A stretch of DNA of 64,000 bases from Enoplosus armatus (GCF_043641665.1 NC_092203.1:5419067-5483066); one strand, 5' to 3'; shown: positions 49,056 to 61,773, numbered from the stretch's first letter. Notes: a model not told the origin generated them from the letters alone. A program made the numbers and translations.

Positions 49056-52000
49056 AGTCACACAATCAACCTCTTTTCAGTCCTCGTTGTGCGCATGAGG
49101 ACACATGCTAGCATTTAACAAGGATGGGTATTCAGGGAGACTCATTTTAGCATCAACACTTCTCGGTTATTGAGAAGTCCAGATCCTGGTGGTTTTTCAG
49201 AGTGAAGATCAGGATCAGACCAGCCTCATATTCACACAGAAGTTCCAGACGGCTTTAAGACAGGATCACAGCGGTCTTGGTGGGAGCGCACTCTTAATAA
49301 CATAAGGACTGAAGATTTCCCCTTGATCTGGAAAATTTGTCTGGAACTCTTGCTTCCTTTTAATCTTTCAAATTGATCTTATGCGCTTATTAGAGCTACA
49401 GTATATAAAGTGTCATGATATGGCGCCCTACTTGGTAACAACTTTTAACACTTCTATTTAATTTTTATGCATTGCCTTGTTCTGCTACTCCATGTTATAC
49501 TGACTGATAACTGCAGAGTCTACAGACTTATACATACACACAAGTTTTATTCGTGGACCCAACACATGCTGAACACAGCTGTAGTCATGTTCAACTCTCC
49601 GATGAAAAGCAGAAACAACAAAAGCTTTAGATCAGTCGGAAACATGTTGCAGCTAGTTTTTCCCCCCCAAACAGTCTTTTGTTTTGTCTTGGAATAAACT
49701 GATTTTCGGGGGGGTTTATTTTATTTTATTTTGTCCCACTTACTGAGAGCCACATGTTGAAGCTGCTACTTTTTCACTCAGGTGATTGAAAACTGCTGTA
49801 AGTTTTATAAATAACCTTAAAAAGGTGAGAATTAAGTGCCTCGTAGAATTGTTGGGGCTTTCAGCGCACTGGGATCGTTCTCTTTACATGACTCGCTCAG
49901 GTAATCCCACCAGATTTCAGCAAATTGACAAACGGTGTCATTAATGCTTTATGTTGCAATAAAGCCCGTAGTAAATAAACAATAACTTGTTTGTTGTGTA
50001 TAAACAGCAAAGAAAAGGGCCCTGAGGTTGCAATGGGGGGACTGGGGGTTCACACTGCTGAGCTGGTGAGTTTGTTAAAAAAACTTGGGGGGAACAAGAG
50101 GGGAGGGCTGCGCACGTGCACGTCTCTCCGTCCAAATAATCACTCCAGCCTGCATCTCAGCTGTAAGTGCTTGGGGGCCCCTGTAAAGGAGGGTGGGCGG
50201 CCCCTTATCTAAACAGAGAGCTGAGGGAAACTGGGGGCTCTATGGAGTGTCAAGGACCACGGGAAGTATTCAATCCTGTTGTGACATGCTCACCTCTATG
50301 AGAAAACAAAGCCTCCCCAGATTCCCCCCTGACCTGCTTTTAGCTTCACATATGGACACACACACACGCACAGGAGGCCACCAGACGGTAAGTGTGTGTG
50401 TGTGTGTGCACAATAGAGGAGCACAGGAAGGGAGGGTGTTGAGAAGAAAGGCAGGAGGAACAGAGAAAGGTGATAGAGTTGAGAAAGAGATAATGTAGAC
50501 AGAGGAAAAGAAGAGAAGGCAGAGGATCAGGGACAGCTGAGGTGGTCCTCCAGCTGCTGGGATGATGCAGCAGCGCTGGTATTCTCTGACACCATACCTT
50601 CCCCCCGCACGTGTTGCACCAGATACATGGCTCTCATCATAAGGTGGAAAACTGGCCCTCTGCCATCACCTAGCTAGCTACTTGCCATGTGACTTCATAC
50701 CCAAAAGTCAGATTTTTTTCCTGCTCCCACCATCCCACACATGTGTTTCAAACGTGTACAGACAAAAACAAAGTCATCATATGCATTCTCTCATTTATTT
50801 ATAAGGGGGAACAGGGCCCGCTGGGACGATTGATTTGAAGCATTAAGAAGACTGCGTGGACTGAAGCTTTGCATCGCCCCAACTTTCAATAAAACATCTG
50901 CTCCTAAATAAACATCACTGCAAGGATGCAAATTACAGCCTTGGCGACGTTCCGGAGACTAAAATGCAACGAAGCGAAACATCCATCACTTTTTCCATCC
51001 TCATGAACTTAATTAATTTTTATGAGCATTTTGTTGTTTGCTCTCATTTTCTTACTCAAGGGTGGCAGATTGGAGTTATGCTCATTTTTCACCTTTTGTT
51101 TACACTCAAGGCATATTGGCTCCGTCCACATGTCCTAATTTCAAAAGTGTAAAACTGCAACTCTGGCATTTTTCAAAGACTTTCACACCCGGTAGACTTA
51201 CACATGCTGGCACAATAGTGATATAAAGAGTTATCCACTCTGTAGGGGCTCTGAAGGTGTTGTAGAAAAGCTGTTGAAGAGATCACACCAATAAAAAAAG
51301 AGCAAATCCTCAGGGAAGACAGGGATCCCGATCCTAACATAAACAGGGCCCAGACGTCTCAACCTGCACGCTTTTATTGTGAAAAACGTCACTACCTGTC
51401 AGCCTCGGTGAATGAAAAATGCCCCCCTCCAAATTTCATCCAACAGTTATTCAATCATTCGCCATTTTCCACTTTCAGGAGTAATGAGGACCAGGTTCAC
51501 AAAAACAAAGTGTGACTGAGGGAGCGAGGAGGAAAAATTAGGCCAGCAGATAAGTGATGTGCGGTAGTCGCGGCAGCTCCTACGTCTACAGCGGCGTTTT
51601 AGCATCACGGCCTAGGTGAAGCTGAAGCAAAGCCTCAGTCTGCTGTAGGCCTGGAAGCGACTTCAAAGTGGAACAAAGTCTTAAAACCTTGAACGAGGAA
51701 GAAGAGAGTTAATTGAGAGCATATCATTTCCAGATGGCCCACAAAAAAAATCGTCGAGAGATGATTAAACTGCTCAGAAGCAATGGAAATCCCTGGCAAT
51801 TAAGCCAGATAGCTGCCATATGCACCAGACTAGGTTAAACTGCTTCAGACTCCCTTCTCTTTTCTTCAGCTTGTAGATGCAACATTCATCCTGTTTCATC
51901 ACCACAAACTGTGCTCCCATCTGATGGATACCATTTATGGATGTACACGTGCTCACCTTCTTCAGACAGACACAAGCACACACTGAACACCACCCATAAC

Positions 52001-53609
52001 ACTATTGAACAATGGCTTCACATGCACAGCCCCAACAGGGGAGCAGATGATGGAGGGAAGATTGGTCAGAGATGGACAGAAACGTGAGATAATCAGGCGT
52101 TCAATCTCCTTAAGTTTTCTCACAGCACTCCACTTGTCTGCTCATATGTTGCAGCTCACATTCAGCTCCCAATGAGTGAAAGTGAAATCAGGCCAGAATC
52201 AAGGTGTCAGTATGCTTCAGACCAAGTGCTTATTGTATTGTTTAACCTCCCACATTCCCAATGTCAAAACTGGGCGGGACGCAGCCAACAATTTTTGTAA
52301 ACCGCTAACCCGACACACACAGCACGTCAGGTGTGTTAAGGTGAGAGAGTAGGCGGGGTTTGTACGATCTATTATGTGGCCATTTGGAACAGGTGTAAAC
52401 ACTTTAGATGTGGTTGAACAACACTTACGTACAAACTAGTTTGTTTCAAGCATACCCTTGCCTTTACCACAGGACACCTCAACACCCCATGCTAATACTT
52501 TCTCCCTCTCTCTTGCTCTGATTTCTTTAGAAGAAAAAAATTAAACTCTTAAGCATTTTGGGTGCAGAATTAACAGCCAAGTGATGTTCATTAATTAATT
52601 TATACATTTCCAATTCAAAGATCAAACAAAGGTGGAGTTAGTTAAAGAAGCGGTCGGTGAGGAAGCTGTGAGAAGAAGTAAATAATATTTTTCTGTCACT
52701 GACAAGCCACCTGACTCTATTTGACTCGTCTGAATACAACAAATTCCACCATTCCTGAGCTCCATCCAGGTTAAAACAAATGCCAAGACTAAAATTATTT
52801 GACCCAGGCCTTTTCCAAGGACATATTATGACAGGCAGCCACGCTCGGCTCCTTTTCACAGTCGCAGAGCGCATGAGTATCAGATGTAATTTACATGGAT
52901 ATTTCTGCTTTTGGAACTGTTCGGAGCGCAGTTCTCAATGCAATCCGCCTTTTGGAGAGAAGACGCTCAGCAGTCATGGAAAAATATGCCTCCCTTCAAA
53001 AAAGCAATTTCCTGCAATCACGGTGGCTTTAGTGTACTTAGTTAATCTAAATAAAAGGGGAGGTTATTTGTATTTGTCTAATTTGATTAACTGGAAGAAT
53101 TCTGAGGATTTTTCCATCCAAACCGTTCCATTCCTGGTACACAGAGAAACAGTGTTATAAACTTGGTAGCTTCTGAATGGTGTCAGAAAAGGCATCAACT
53201 CATGTGGTTTTTATAGGATATTGATTGTCTTGAGAAGCTATTGGCGAACTAAAATCAGAGTGAAGGCACATTTTGCAGTCTTGGACATCTCTGGGCTTTG
53301 TGGTTGCCAGGAAGAGCTCAAACAAGACACAAATAAAAGTGAGTGCAGCAGACCACAAAAATGACAAACCACTTCTTGAAGAGTAAGTTCTGCATGTTAC
53401 CCTCCCCTTCTCTTTACCAACACGACTTTAACGAGGAAAAAAACACCCACAGACACTCCCACATTTCTTAGAACGACTTACCGTCTGTGTGAAATCAAAT
53501 CTTGAAGAATAAGCACTGAAATGATGCAATGATGAATTCAAACTATAACAGAGGTATTGATCTGGGGTCAGTGCCTCCGTACAACCTACAACCAAAATAA
53601 CAAGGAAAT
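49056..53609. other. Non-coding stretch, no gene seen
   Basis: Unique sequence. A 58-bp segment at about 50010-50067 lies between a TATAAACAG acceptor-like site and a CTG|GTGAGT donor but is too short to call. The 126-codon frame at 52780-53160 is not recognised. Inverted AGTTAATC/GATTAACT lies at 53040-53092. Short GT and GA-rich runs occur near 50393-50510. Confidence 0.5.
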
Positions 53610-53967
53610 GATGGTGTAGTATTTAGCACTGTCGCATCAGAGGAAGAAGGTCTTTGGTTGGGCCTTTCTGTCAGGAGTTTGCATGTTCTCCCTCATGTCT
53701 GTCATGGTTTCCTGACGTGCAGGTTAGTTATGGAGACTCTAAATTGTCGGTGTAAATGTACATGTAAACGGTTGCCTTTCTATTTACATATGTGTTGAGT
53801 TACATGAGTCACGTTTCACTTCACTCCCACTGAAACCCAAACAATTTTTTTTGATCACAAGGCTTATGTGACCATGCCTTTGGGCCTGTGATAGACTGGT
53901 GACCTCTCCAGGGTGTACACTGCCTCTGGCCCAATATGACCCAGGATATGCACAGGGATTTACACCT
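53610..53967 (+). mobile_element. Diverged tRNA-type SINE
   Basis: ATGGTGTAGTATTTAGCACTGTCGC at the start resembles an A-box region of a tRNA-derived head. GAGTTTGCATGTTCTCCCTC, GCAGGTTAGTTATGGAGACTC and GTGATAGACTGGTGACCTC followed by CCAGGGTGTACACTGCCTCT are hallmark blocks of a dispersed teleost SINE that I know from many fish genomes. All blocks are in order, with substitutions and a roughly 80-bp diverged middle. It is old and immobile. The exact family name is not asserted. Confidence 0.75.
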
Positions 53968-53968
53968 T

Positions 53969-54009
53969 GCTACATATAAAGCAGACTACTTCCTGCATTG
54001 GCACTGAGC
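53969..54009 (+). repeat. Repeat segment shared with 58436-58474
   Basis: Directly follows the SINE. A 23-bp stretch (53985-54007) recurs without mismatch at 58452-58474, and both are preceded by GCTACATA. It may be the tail of the SINE copy or of another element. Confidence 0.75.
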
Positions 54010-55788
54010 AAAAACATTTCCTGAAAAACATATGACAAAGCAAGTTAGTAGTACATAAAATAAATATTTTCTAAGAGAAACGGATGCACAGCAAGAATCA
54101 GGTCACCACAATTCACTTACTGGATGCACAACTGTGGAAAAATCCAACCAGGGTACCACCACAGCTGGAGGGGAAACTTTGTTGACAAACACAGAACGTG
54201 GTGATGCTCATTTCTTCCACCCCCCCTTCGTGAATCTGCTCTCTGTCTGCTCCGGTCTCCGTTGGTCACACAAATAAAACCAGAGCAAAGTATAAACTCT
54301 TTGTGTTGGCAGAGCCCTAACTGGGTCACAACTCGCCCTCGTCTTTTGTTTGTCTTATTTTCTGTCTCCCTCTGATGTCACCCAGGAAGAACACATGCTT
54401 AAACAATCTGTGCATCCACATGGATGATAATTTCACAATGCTGTAAAGGTCTTAAGATGGCCAAAACTTTCTCTGCTGATTTCTGCCTGCAGTAATTCTG
54501 TATATAAAAGGGGTCAGAGGTGGTTGGAATGAAACTCCTCTTGTACTGAAACGAGAAAAAAAAAGCATTTCTGTTTATATTTCGACAACTCTTCTGCTTG
54601 TTTTCACAATTCTAAGTAACCATGAAGTGAGAGGTCCGGCCTGCAGACATATTGCCCTGTAATGCGCTGTGTCTCTGGCTTTACTGGAATCATGAGACAT
54701 ATTAAAATAAAATCCTCTCTGGGGGCATAATAGCTGTCATTCAGTCATAAATAAAATTGGTTTTGTAGCAAAAATAAATAAGTCTCTTTGTTTTTTACCC
54801 TAAGACAGAGAGAGTTTAAACTATGTTACGTTTGATGACACACGCTTACAGCTTTCTTATAGCTTAAGAAACAAACAAGAAATAACAAATCTGTATATGA
54901 GAAGCTCCTCAAATGCAGACTGCATAGTCTTCAGACAGTGTTACTGAATGTGTTTGTTTTCTCGACTATGAACGGCCCCTCTGTTTCCACCTTACTTCTA
55001 CGTTCATGTTGATTCCCCTGTGAAATGGTGATTTGAATCACCTGTGCTCTACACTATATACAGTGTGTCTGTCTGACCTTAATCCTAAAGAAGGCAAGAC
55101 GTGCCAAAACTTTCATTACAATTATCGGTTTCTCATATTTATCAAGTTCTCTAACAACAAAGAAGGCTGTTTCTGATCTCATATCCAATGGATATAGTGT
55201 GGTTCAATTTATGCAAATGAACAGGGTTAGTGAAAGATCATGGATAACAGAAGTTGACAGTTGTAGGAGATGGGTAACATAATGTGGTTCCATTCTTCCA
55301 GGGAATAAGGAACTCGTATGGTGGTTTTCTGAGGCTCTCAAAAAAGTTTGGATGCGTATTTAGTGCGTATCAGTCACAGAGGGTAGCGAAAAATCAGGTC
55401 CTCCTGCTGTGTATGCGACATGCAGTCCAGTTCTTGTGCCTCCTTAAGTGCTTTAATATGGCTTATTGTTGGCAGGCCTTGCTAAACAGCACCAGAGGAC
55501 ATGCTGGGTCTCGGGGGTCCTTTGAGGAAACAGAAATGGAGGAGGACCAGCCTGGCACGCCAGCCTCCCTGCTGCGCCCTCAAAGTGTGGTTCCAACCCA
55601 CCCGGCAGGACTTCAAAGCACCTACCGTCTCTCTCTCACACACACACACACACATACATCTGACTCAGATAGAGAGTGTGTGTGTGTGTGAGAGGATAAT
55701 GTTCATTGCTTGAGTGAATGCATTTATCACCATGTGTGCATGTGCATAATGGTGTAGTATCGGCCTGTATGAGCATTTGTGAGAGCGA
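54010..55788. other. Non-coding stretch, no gene seen
   Basis: Unique sequence with short CA and GT runs near 55640-55690. The 135-codon frame at 55284-55691 ends in a microsatellite translation and is not recognised. A minus-strand CCA|GTAAGT donor-like site lies at 54116-54121, with only about 43 nt to the nearest good acceptor. Confidence 0.45.
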
Positions 55789-55819
<31 letters not shown>

Positions 55820-55823
55820 CACA
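55789..55823. repeat. Alternating (GT)n-(GC)n run, Z-DNA prone
   Basis: Thirty-five bp of strict purine-pyrimidine alternation ending in a CGCGCGCACA segment, the sequence type with the highest Z-DNA propensity. Confidence 0.9.
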
Positions 55824-58435
55824 AGACAGCAAAACCCGTGATGTGTAAAGTGTTTGTGAGAGTTTACCCATGCGTGGTCACCTCTCAGAACTTGTCTGTG
55901 GACAGTAAGTAGCCGACAGAGTACTAATTGGTGCACTGACAAGGGTGTAACAATGAGTTTAACTATGTTTAGAGAAAAGAGGAGGAGAGTTCATTCTAAA
56001 GACATCCATTAGACTTTTTATTAGAGGTCCTGTTAGCAGGAATCAGTCCTGCCGGGAAATTCACAATCTTATCTGTAATTAACGTCCCATTTTCTGCAAA
56101 TATTTTTTTGAGACATTGTTTCCATATCTTGTCTTATCTTAACAACTTCAGTCTTACCAAAACAGAAACATCTCTTATCTAATATCTAAAAACGAGAAGC
56201 TTGGCATCAGCGTTGACGCAGTAGAAAGAATGAATGTTATCTTCTAAATTCAATTCAGGGAGGAAAGGTAGATAAACATGCTAGCAAATTAGCAGCCAGT
56301 GACAAAAATTCCCACAAAAGGGTCTTTCCTGAGATTCTGAAAGATACATAAACACATCCAAACTGTGATTAATAGTAGAATTTTAGTAGAAACAGTCGCT
56401 TTTTTTACAGCTAACATACACTTTTTAAATATACCACAATCTATCACCAACTAATCGTCATTTTGGACTGCAGTGATCATAAAAAAACATTTTCCTGATA
56501 AATATTCTGCCTTGTTAAGGTGCAAGAGTGTGTCCAAGTAAAGAGCCTGGTATGAACAGTTCAAGCAGAAGAAAGGAAAACAGAGAAAAGAGCAGATGAG
56601 AGGTGAGGATACAAGAAATGTGGACTGGAGGGAAGAGGGAGGTTTTTTCGGAGGGGATGTTGACGGGAGCCTGGCACCGGCGGGGTGGCGGGGATCTGCA
56701 GGAGCGGCATGTTCACAGAAAGTTTCTCTGTGGCTCTTTATCTGTGGGCTGGCAGCACTTCAATGGAGGCCTTATCGACATAATGGACACAGGGGAGAGG
56801 AGACGACGAGAGAACACACTCGGCACATAGTGAGCGACCACGTGCACGCGAACGAATTCATGTGTAGAAGATAACGCACACACAGACGGGCCCGCTCCAT
56901 CCTCTTTGTCTTTTCAACTTCATGTTTCACTTCCTTTCTTGTATCTCGTGGGTCTTCCTCTGAAACCCTATGGCGGAGGGTTTTTACTGTAAGATTTCAT
57001 TCGTTGCGTAAAGGCTTTCACTTTACAGGCTTTCTGGCTCCACGTCCGAATTTCTTTAAAGGTGTGTGCATTAACCTTGAGACGATGTCAACAGTCAAGA
57101 CAAGAGTCACTTTAGATAGGACTTCCTCCCAGCTGGTCTGGTTAACGGGACAGTGACCTGCTCTGGAGGTAATGGACCTGAGTGGTTGAACTGAGACGTT
57201 GTGGCTCAGTGAGCAAAGGTGAAAAATCATTCCTGTCACACGTCTGTTGTGTAAGAAAAACAGGAATGGATTAGGATGAAGGATGAGAAGAAAAGATTGA
57301 ATAAATGAGGAGGACTGGATGGTTGAGAAAGAGCAGAGACTAATTTAAAGTTCAAACGGAGACAAAACGTGAGGGCAAAGAACTGGGGAAGGCGAGGGAG
57401 ATGGACGAGTAAGAGAGCTGACACGAGGAGGAAGTGAGTAGATGAAGAAGAGTCTGGCCAACATAAACTGTTATGCTCCGGTCCCATTAAAACACCCTCA
57501 TAAGTCCATGTGACGGCAGAGCAGTGTACAACAAGAGTGTACAACAAGTGCAAGCCTTTGTAAACAACTGAAAAAGAGAAGGCGAATAAATGGAACTGAT
57601 GGATTCAATAACACGCTGCTTTTATGTTATGGAATAAATCACAGAAGGAGAAACGGTTCCCTTGAGGAACAGAGCCAGGCCTCTGACCTCGGAGGTTTTT
57701 CGAATGCTGACACCAGCTGGGAACATCTGAGTGTGAATCCCCGCTTCCTTTCATTCAGAATGACTCCAGGCTGTTGTTGTCAGTAACAACGTGTCTTGGT
57801 CAGATTTGGCCTGCTAGGCGAAATAAAGGGTTAAGAAGTCTGGAGTCCAGGAGCCACCCAGGCACTGGTTGTTTACCCCCGTGGCAAACAAATCCCCCCA
57901 TCTGGGGGCTGGTGAGCCTGAGAGGAAGACAACAGAAAACACAGGAGGAAGAGGACCAACACTGTGTCCATGTGTTTTTAGGCAAATAACTGCATTCAAA
58001 TATATGTTACAGTAAGAAGGATATTCACTGATTTATCCAAGAATATGCGTACAAATTCATCCCACCCAGATGAGTCAGCAGTTAAACCACTTTTGCATTT
58101 GCTGGTCCTAAAACATCTCTTCTGATGCTTCATTTATTTAGAAGTTCTGGTCCTATAGGACAGGCTAAACATGACATAACTGTTGCATTATCCACAGTTT
58201 AAACTGTAACACAACTAATGGTGAAATCAATTGGTACAGGTAAGAGGTGTGTCCACTTTTCCAGCAACAATTCCTCCAAACTAAAAGATAACATAGGTCC
58301 TAAAACCTAGGATCCTGTATTGAGGATTGCCGTATGGCTAAGGATGGGGAGAGATCAGGGTGATGGAGACATGGAGGTTAGACATCTAAACCAAAGCAAA
58401 CCCATCCACCACCCCGACCTCCAAACCCTTACTTT
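55824..58435. other. Non-coding stretch, no gene seen
   Basis: Unique sequence. A GTAAGT near 55907 has no paired acceptor. Frames are at most 105 codons and none is recognised. Confidence 0.5.
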
Positions 58436-58474
58436 GCTACATAAAGGTCACACTACTTCCTGCATTGGCACTGA
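58436..58474 (+). repeat. Repeat segment shared with 53969-54009
   Basis: Same 23-bp block as at 53985-54007, here without a recognisable SINE body upstream. Confidence 0.75.
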
Positions 58475-59751
58475 ACGCTGGCACTGGATGTAAATCACAT
58501 ATATTGACAGCATGTCTCGGGATACTGGACTGGAACACCAGTGCTGCTGTTTTCCTCTTGAGGACAGTCTCAACTCCAGTGACTAAGACGTTTATTTTGA
58601 AAGTTGTGGTCTACTGCTTTGTCACAAGTAATTATTGATGATGAAAACATGGGGAATTGAGTCAAATGGTTGAACGTGCAGCTGTTAAGACATTGTGAAA
58701 GTATGTGTTCTTGTAAAGTTTTGACTCACTCCCATCTCCCAAAGGACGCTATGACGAATAATAATAGTCAGCAAAGTCTGCTGGGTCTGGCCAATGTCCA
58801 AACCCAAACAGCCACAAAAAGAGCTCCTCTAGTGCTGGTCTATTCCGTTTCTCGTAACAAGGCTCGTTCTCATCCTTGTTTATCTTAACTTTAACTTGGC
58901 TGCAGCTTTGGCCCTCCAGTCCAAAAAGCTCAAATTTGTTGTGACGTTAGCGAGATGCCGATTTGACGTCGGTTGACGGAGAAAACAAACTCTCCCAAGC
59001 TCTGTCCAGAAGTGGCGCGATTGGTGAATCAGTTTTATGATGAGGGGGAAGGGACGTCCTGGTTTGAAGTGGAGTGATGTCTTGCTGAGGTGAAGCTCCG
59101 TCATCAAGCCGGTGAACATGACTCAGCTGTCGTCTCCGAGTGATAACAGCTTGAAATAATTGGGGGAAAATAAATTCCCAAGATCAGTTTTACATCTATT
59201 GCAGCCTGGTTGTTGTTTTAATCTTCATAATGACCCGACTGTATTTGAGATAAAGAATACAAAGATATTCCCAAACCTTTCCCAGTTGGTCCCTGTAATC
59301 ACAATTTCAGTGCAATCAGTTTTTGTTTTTCAAGTTTTTGCCTGATATTTTAAATCTTGGCACACGCTTCGTATTTCCACTCCTGCGATCTGTTTTCATT
59401 AAGCCCATGTCTCCCTGAAGGGAAAAAAGGCATTTTTCATTGCCAGAGTACACTAATCTGTGTCAAATATGAAAGAGGACAAAGGCAGCGCATTGTTGCT
59501 GCCGTAGATGGGAGGAGAAGCTGAATTAAGTTGTTTTGATTTGATCCCACTTTTGCCGGGGACAGACAAAAGACAACAATTCCTTGCCATGCAATTATCC
59601 ATGAACCACGCGTAATGACAGAGAAATATGCAGTAAAGGACAACAGACGGGCAGCCTCACACACAGACGCAGATCTGTGTTACGATACTTGTCCTTCAAT
59701 GACTGCCCTGAATCTTGACATAACATAGGCCTCATTCTAATCTTATGCATG

Positions 59752-59754
<3 letters not shown>
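58475..59754. other. Non-coding stretch, no gene seen
   Basis: Unique sequence, no exon signals I trust. Confidence 0.5.

Positions 59755-59792
<38 letters not shown>
59755..59792. repeat. (TG)19 microsatellite
   Basis: Uninterrupted TG repeat of 38 bp. Confidence 0.97.
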
Positions 59793-59796
<4 letters not shown>

Positions 59797-59958
59797 CCCC
59801 TCTCCTATCAAAGCGGCGGTCCTGTGGTGTGTCTCGCTGATCCTCTTATCTCACGTCTCTCTCATCTGGCTATTGTGTCTCCAATCTTCTCTACTTTATC
59901 TAATCTGCTCTCTCTCTCTCTCTCTCTGTCTTTACCTCTCTCTGTCTCTCACCCACAG

Positions 59959-60201
59959 GTCCCTCAGGTTATTAGTTTGATGTGCTTGATCTTGAGGGTC
60001 TTTTATCCCTGTAGAAACACACGAAAAGGCATTAAGGCTTACTGTAAGCTGGAAAAACAAGCTGTGTGTATTCCCCTGAGTGTATTTTTAGATCCCTGCA
60101 ACACTAAAGCCAAACATGTATTTTCTGTTTTTGTTCATGTCATGTTCGCCTTGTCAGCTTTGCCATATATGGCTACCTCTGCAGCCATCGGCTGTAAACT
60201 G
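59959..60201 (+). CDS. Weak candidate exon, 81 codons, product unknown
   Basis: Lies within the longest open frame of the window. A very long pyrimidine tract (about 59905-59954) leads to CACCCACAG (AG at 59957-59958). The frame is open for exactly 81 codons to the donor CTG|GTAAGG (GT at 60202-60203), phase 0 at both ends. The peptide is Cys- and hydrophobic-rich, including HVFSVFVHVMFALSALPYMA, which could be membrane-spanning. The pyrimidine tract is itself a CT microsatellite, which makes the acceptor less meaningful. No family is recognised. Confidence 0.15.
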
Positions 60202-60633
60202 GTAAGGATGGACAACTATGGAGAAAGAAGTTCTTGTGGCTCTTCCTCTACTCATTTTCCTCTTCTTAGGTGTTTTTATTGTCATGTTTCCCTTCCTCCA
60301 TCCCCCAATACTACAACATACTCAAATAATCAAAGATTTAACTCCCTACTTTGCTTATTCACAAAAAGGCCTCTGTTTGAGTCTTGACCTTGACCTTTTC
60401 CTGTACACGAAACAGCCAAAGTGTGTCCTCTGACTGGCCAATCACTGAGCAGCTGGCCCAGCCGCCACCCTGTGGGGATGGTGTGTGTGTGTGTGTGTGT
60501 ACGGGTGACTCTGAGATTGTGTTGATACGCACACTTTATGCTTTACTTTGGCCGAAGGCAGATATCTCAAACAGCATCCATCATACACGGCTTGGCTGGC
60601 ATCCCTGCGGCTGTCTGACTCTGCCTGTCTGTT
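60202..60633. other. Non-coding stretch with (TG)n
   Basis: Contains a 20-bp TG run at 60481-60500. No gene seen. Confidence 0.6.
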
Positions 60634-60642
60634 TGTGTGTGT

Positions 60643-60685
<43 letters not shown>

Positions 60686-60697
60686 TGTGTGTGTGTG
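60634..60697. repeat. Compound (TG)n microsatellite
   Basis: About 64 bp of TG with two TA interruptions. Confidence 0.97.
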
Positions 60698-61368
60698 AGT
60701 GAGGAGCCTTGAGGACATCGCCACTGAGCATCTGACCTCTCCTGACCACCTCTGAGGACGTTTTCCCTCTTTTGGTGGAATAGTGAACAGCACCTTCACT
60801 CCCTTTTGTAAAAGTGCTCTGATGAAGATGAAACTAATTTCATCCAATCAAATTAAATCCATATTTATTCATTTTATGTTAAGCGAAGAATAACTTCAGC
60901 ACCAGCTACACAACATTAGTTTTTCTCCAAAGTCATTGAAGCCTGTTGAAAACAGATTCAACGATCAACACCGGTCCACCTTAAGAGATTTTAGCATGCA
61001 GTTCTTCATTTTTGCCTGCTGGTGTCAGTGGTGCACCATGGGAAAATCCACTCAAGACACACTCCAGACCCAAGAGGAGGGTTTTGTTTTTAAGGTGGTT
61101 CATGAGGGTTGAGAAACTTATCCTGAGTAAGAAAACTACAGTGCTGAGTAGGTATCAGTGTGGAAGGATGATACAGCGTGTTGTTAAAGAATACAGAATA
61201 TTATGCAGCTCCAGATCTGTCTCTCTGCCTGTATTCTTGCATTACCACCATGCATGACTGTTTGTGTTTTGGTCCTGTGTGTGTACATGTCCTCTACTGC
61301 CCGCTAGCACCAACGCTGGCTGTGTCTTGGTGCGGCATGTGGCGGCTGACACTGGGAAAGCAGCTTAC
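60698..61368. other. Non-coding stretch with a CTCF-like motif
   Basis: Unique sequence. The minus strand of 61291-61311 reads GGTGCTAGCGGGCAGTAGAGG, close to a CTCF core. Confidence 0.45.
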
Positions 61369-61495
61369 AGCTCCTGGTCCCTGCTTGGTCCAGGCTGGGC
61401 AGGGCGGCGAGCGTCCTGGGGGCCTCCCGGACTGCCACCAACAGGGCTTTATCGGCCCTGAGGATTAATGCGATTTCATCAGGGTCCAGGCCTGC
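61369..61495 (-). CDS. Candidate internal exon, product unknown
   Basis: A 127-nt GC-rich segment. On the minus strand it is preceded by a TG repeat and GGCTGCAG (AG at plus 61497-61496) and followed by CT|GTAAGC (GT at plus 61368-61367). The single open frame has the most coding-like composition in the window: an acidic-aliphatic segment (GLDPDEIALILRADKALL) then VAVREAPRTLAALPSLDQAG, with GC-rich third positions. If the donor is ignored, the frame continues about 18 codons to a stop. I do not recognise the family. A plus-strand frame is also open, so strand is not certain. Confidence 0.3.
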
Positions 61496-61501
61496 CTGCA
61501 G

Positions 61502-61502
<1 letters not shown>

Positions 61503-61543
<41 letters not shown>
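61503..61543. repeat. (CA)20 microsatellite
   Basis: Uninterrupted CA repeat of 41 bp, directly upstream (minus strand) of the candidate exon 61369-61495. A near-palindromic GCATGCATGG...GCATGC segment follows at about 61549-61570. Confidence 0.97.
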
Positions 61544-61545
<2 letters not shown>

Positions 61546-61753
61546 GATGCATGCATGGTATGCACGCATGCTCAGAGAAAGTGCAAGTAGTGAATTGCTT
61601 GTCAGGCAACAATCGTGTGTAGAACGGAATTAAAAACGATTGAATGACCAGGCTGTCTCTGTTTACAGCTATTGTATCTCCAATTATGTGTATGTTTATG
61701 TGTGTAAGTGTGGGTGTGTTCACCACTCGGTGGAGCAAAGGTTGGCTGGAAGA

Positions 61754-61773
61754 GGTGGTGGTGGTGGTGGTGG
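61754..61773. repeat. (GGT)n trinucleotide repeat
   Basis: About six GGT units. The antisense frame reads poly-Thr. Confidence 0.9.

Noticed and set aside
50009..50067. Short exon between AAACAG and CTG|GTGAGT
   Set aside because: Only about 60 nt, weak tract, and no coding character.
54117..54329. Minus-strand frame ending exactly at a GTAAGT donor
   Set aside because: The nearest good acceptor leaves only about 43 nt, and the rest of the frame looks random.
55284..55691. 135-codon plus-strand frame
   Set aside because: Ends in microsatellite translation. No exon signals and no family.
59824..60387. Longest open frame of the window, 187 codons on the plus strand
   Set aside because: Its first third is the translation of a CT microsatellite (Ser/Leu repeats) and no domain is recognised. 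Only the 81-codon piece with splice-like ends is kept, as a weak candidate.
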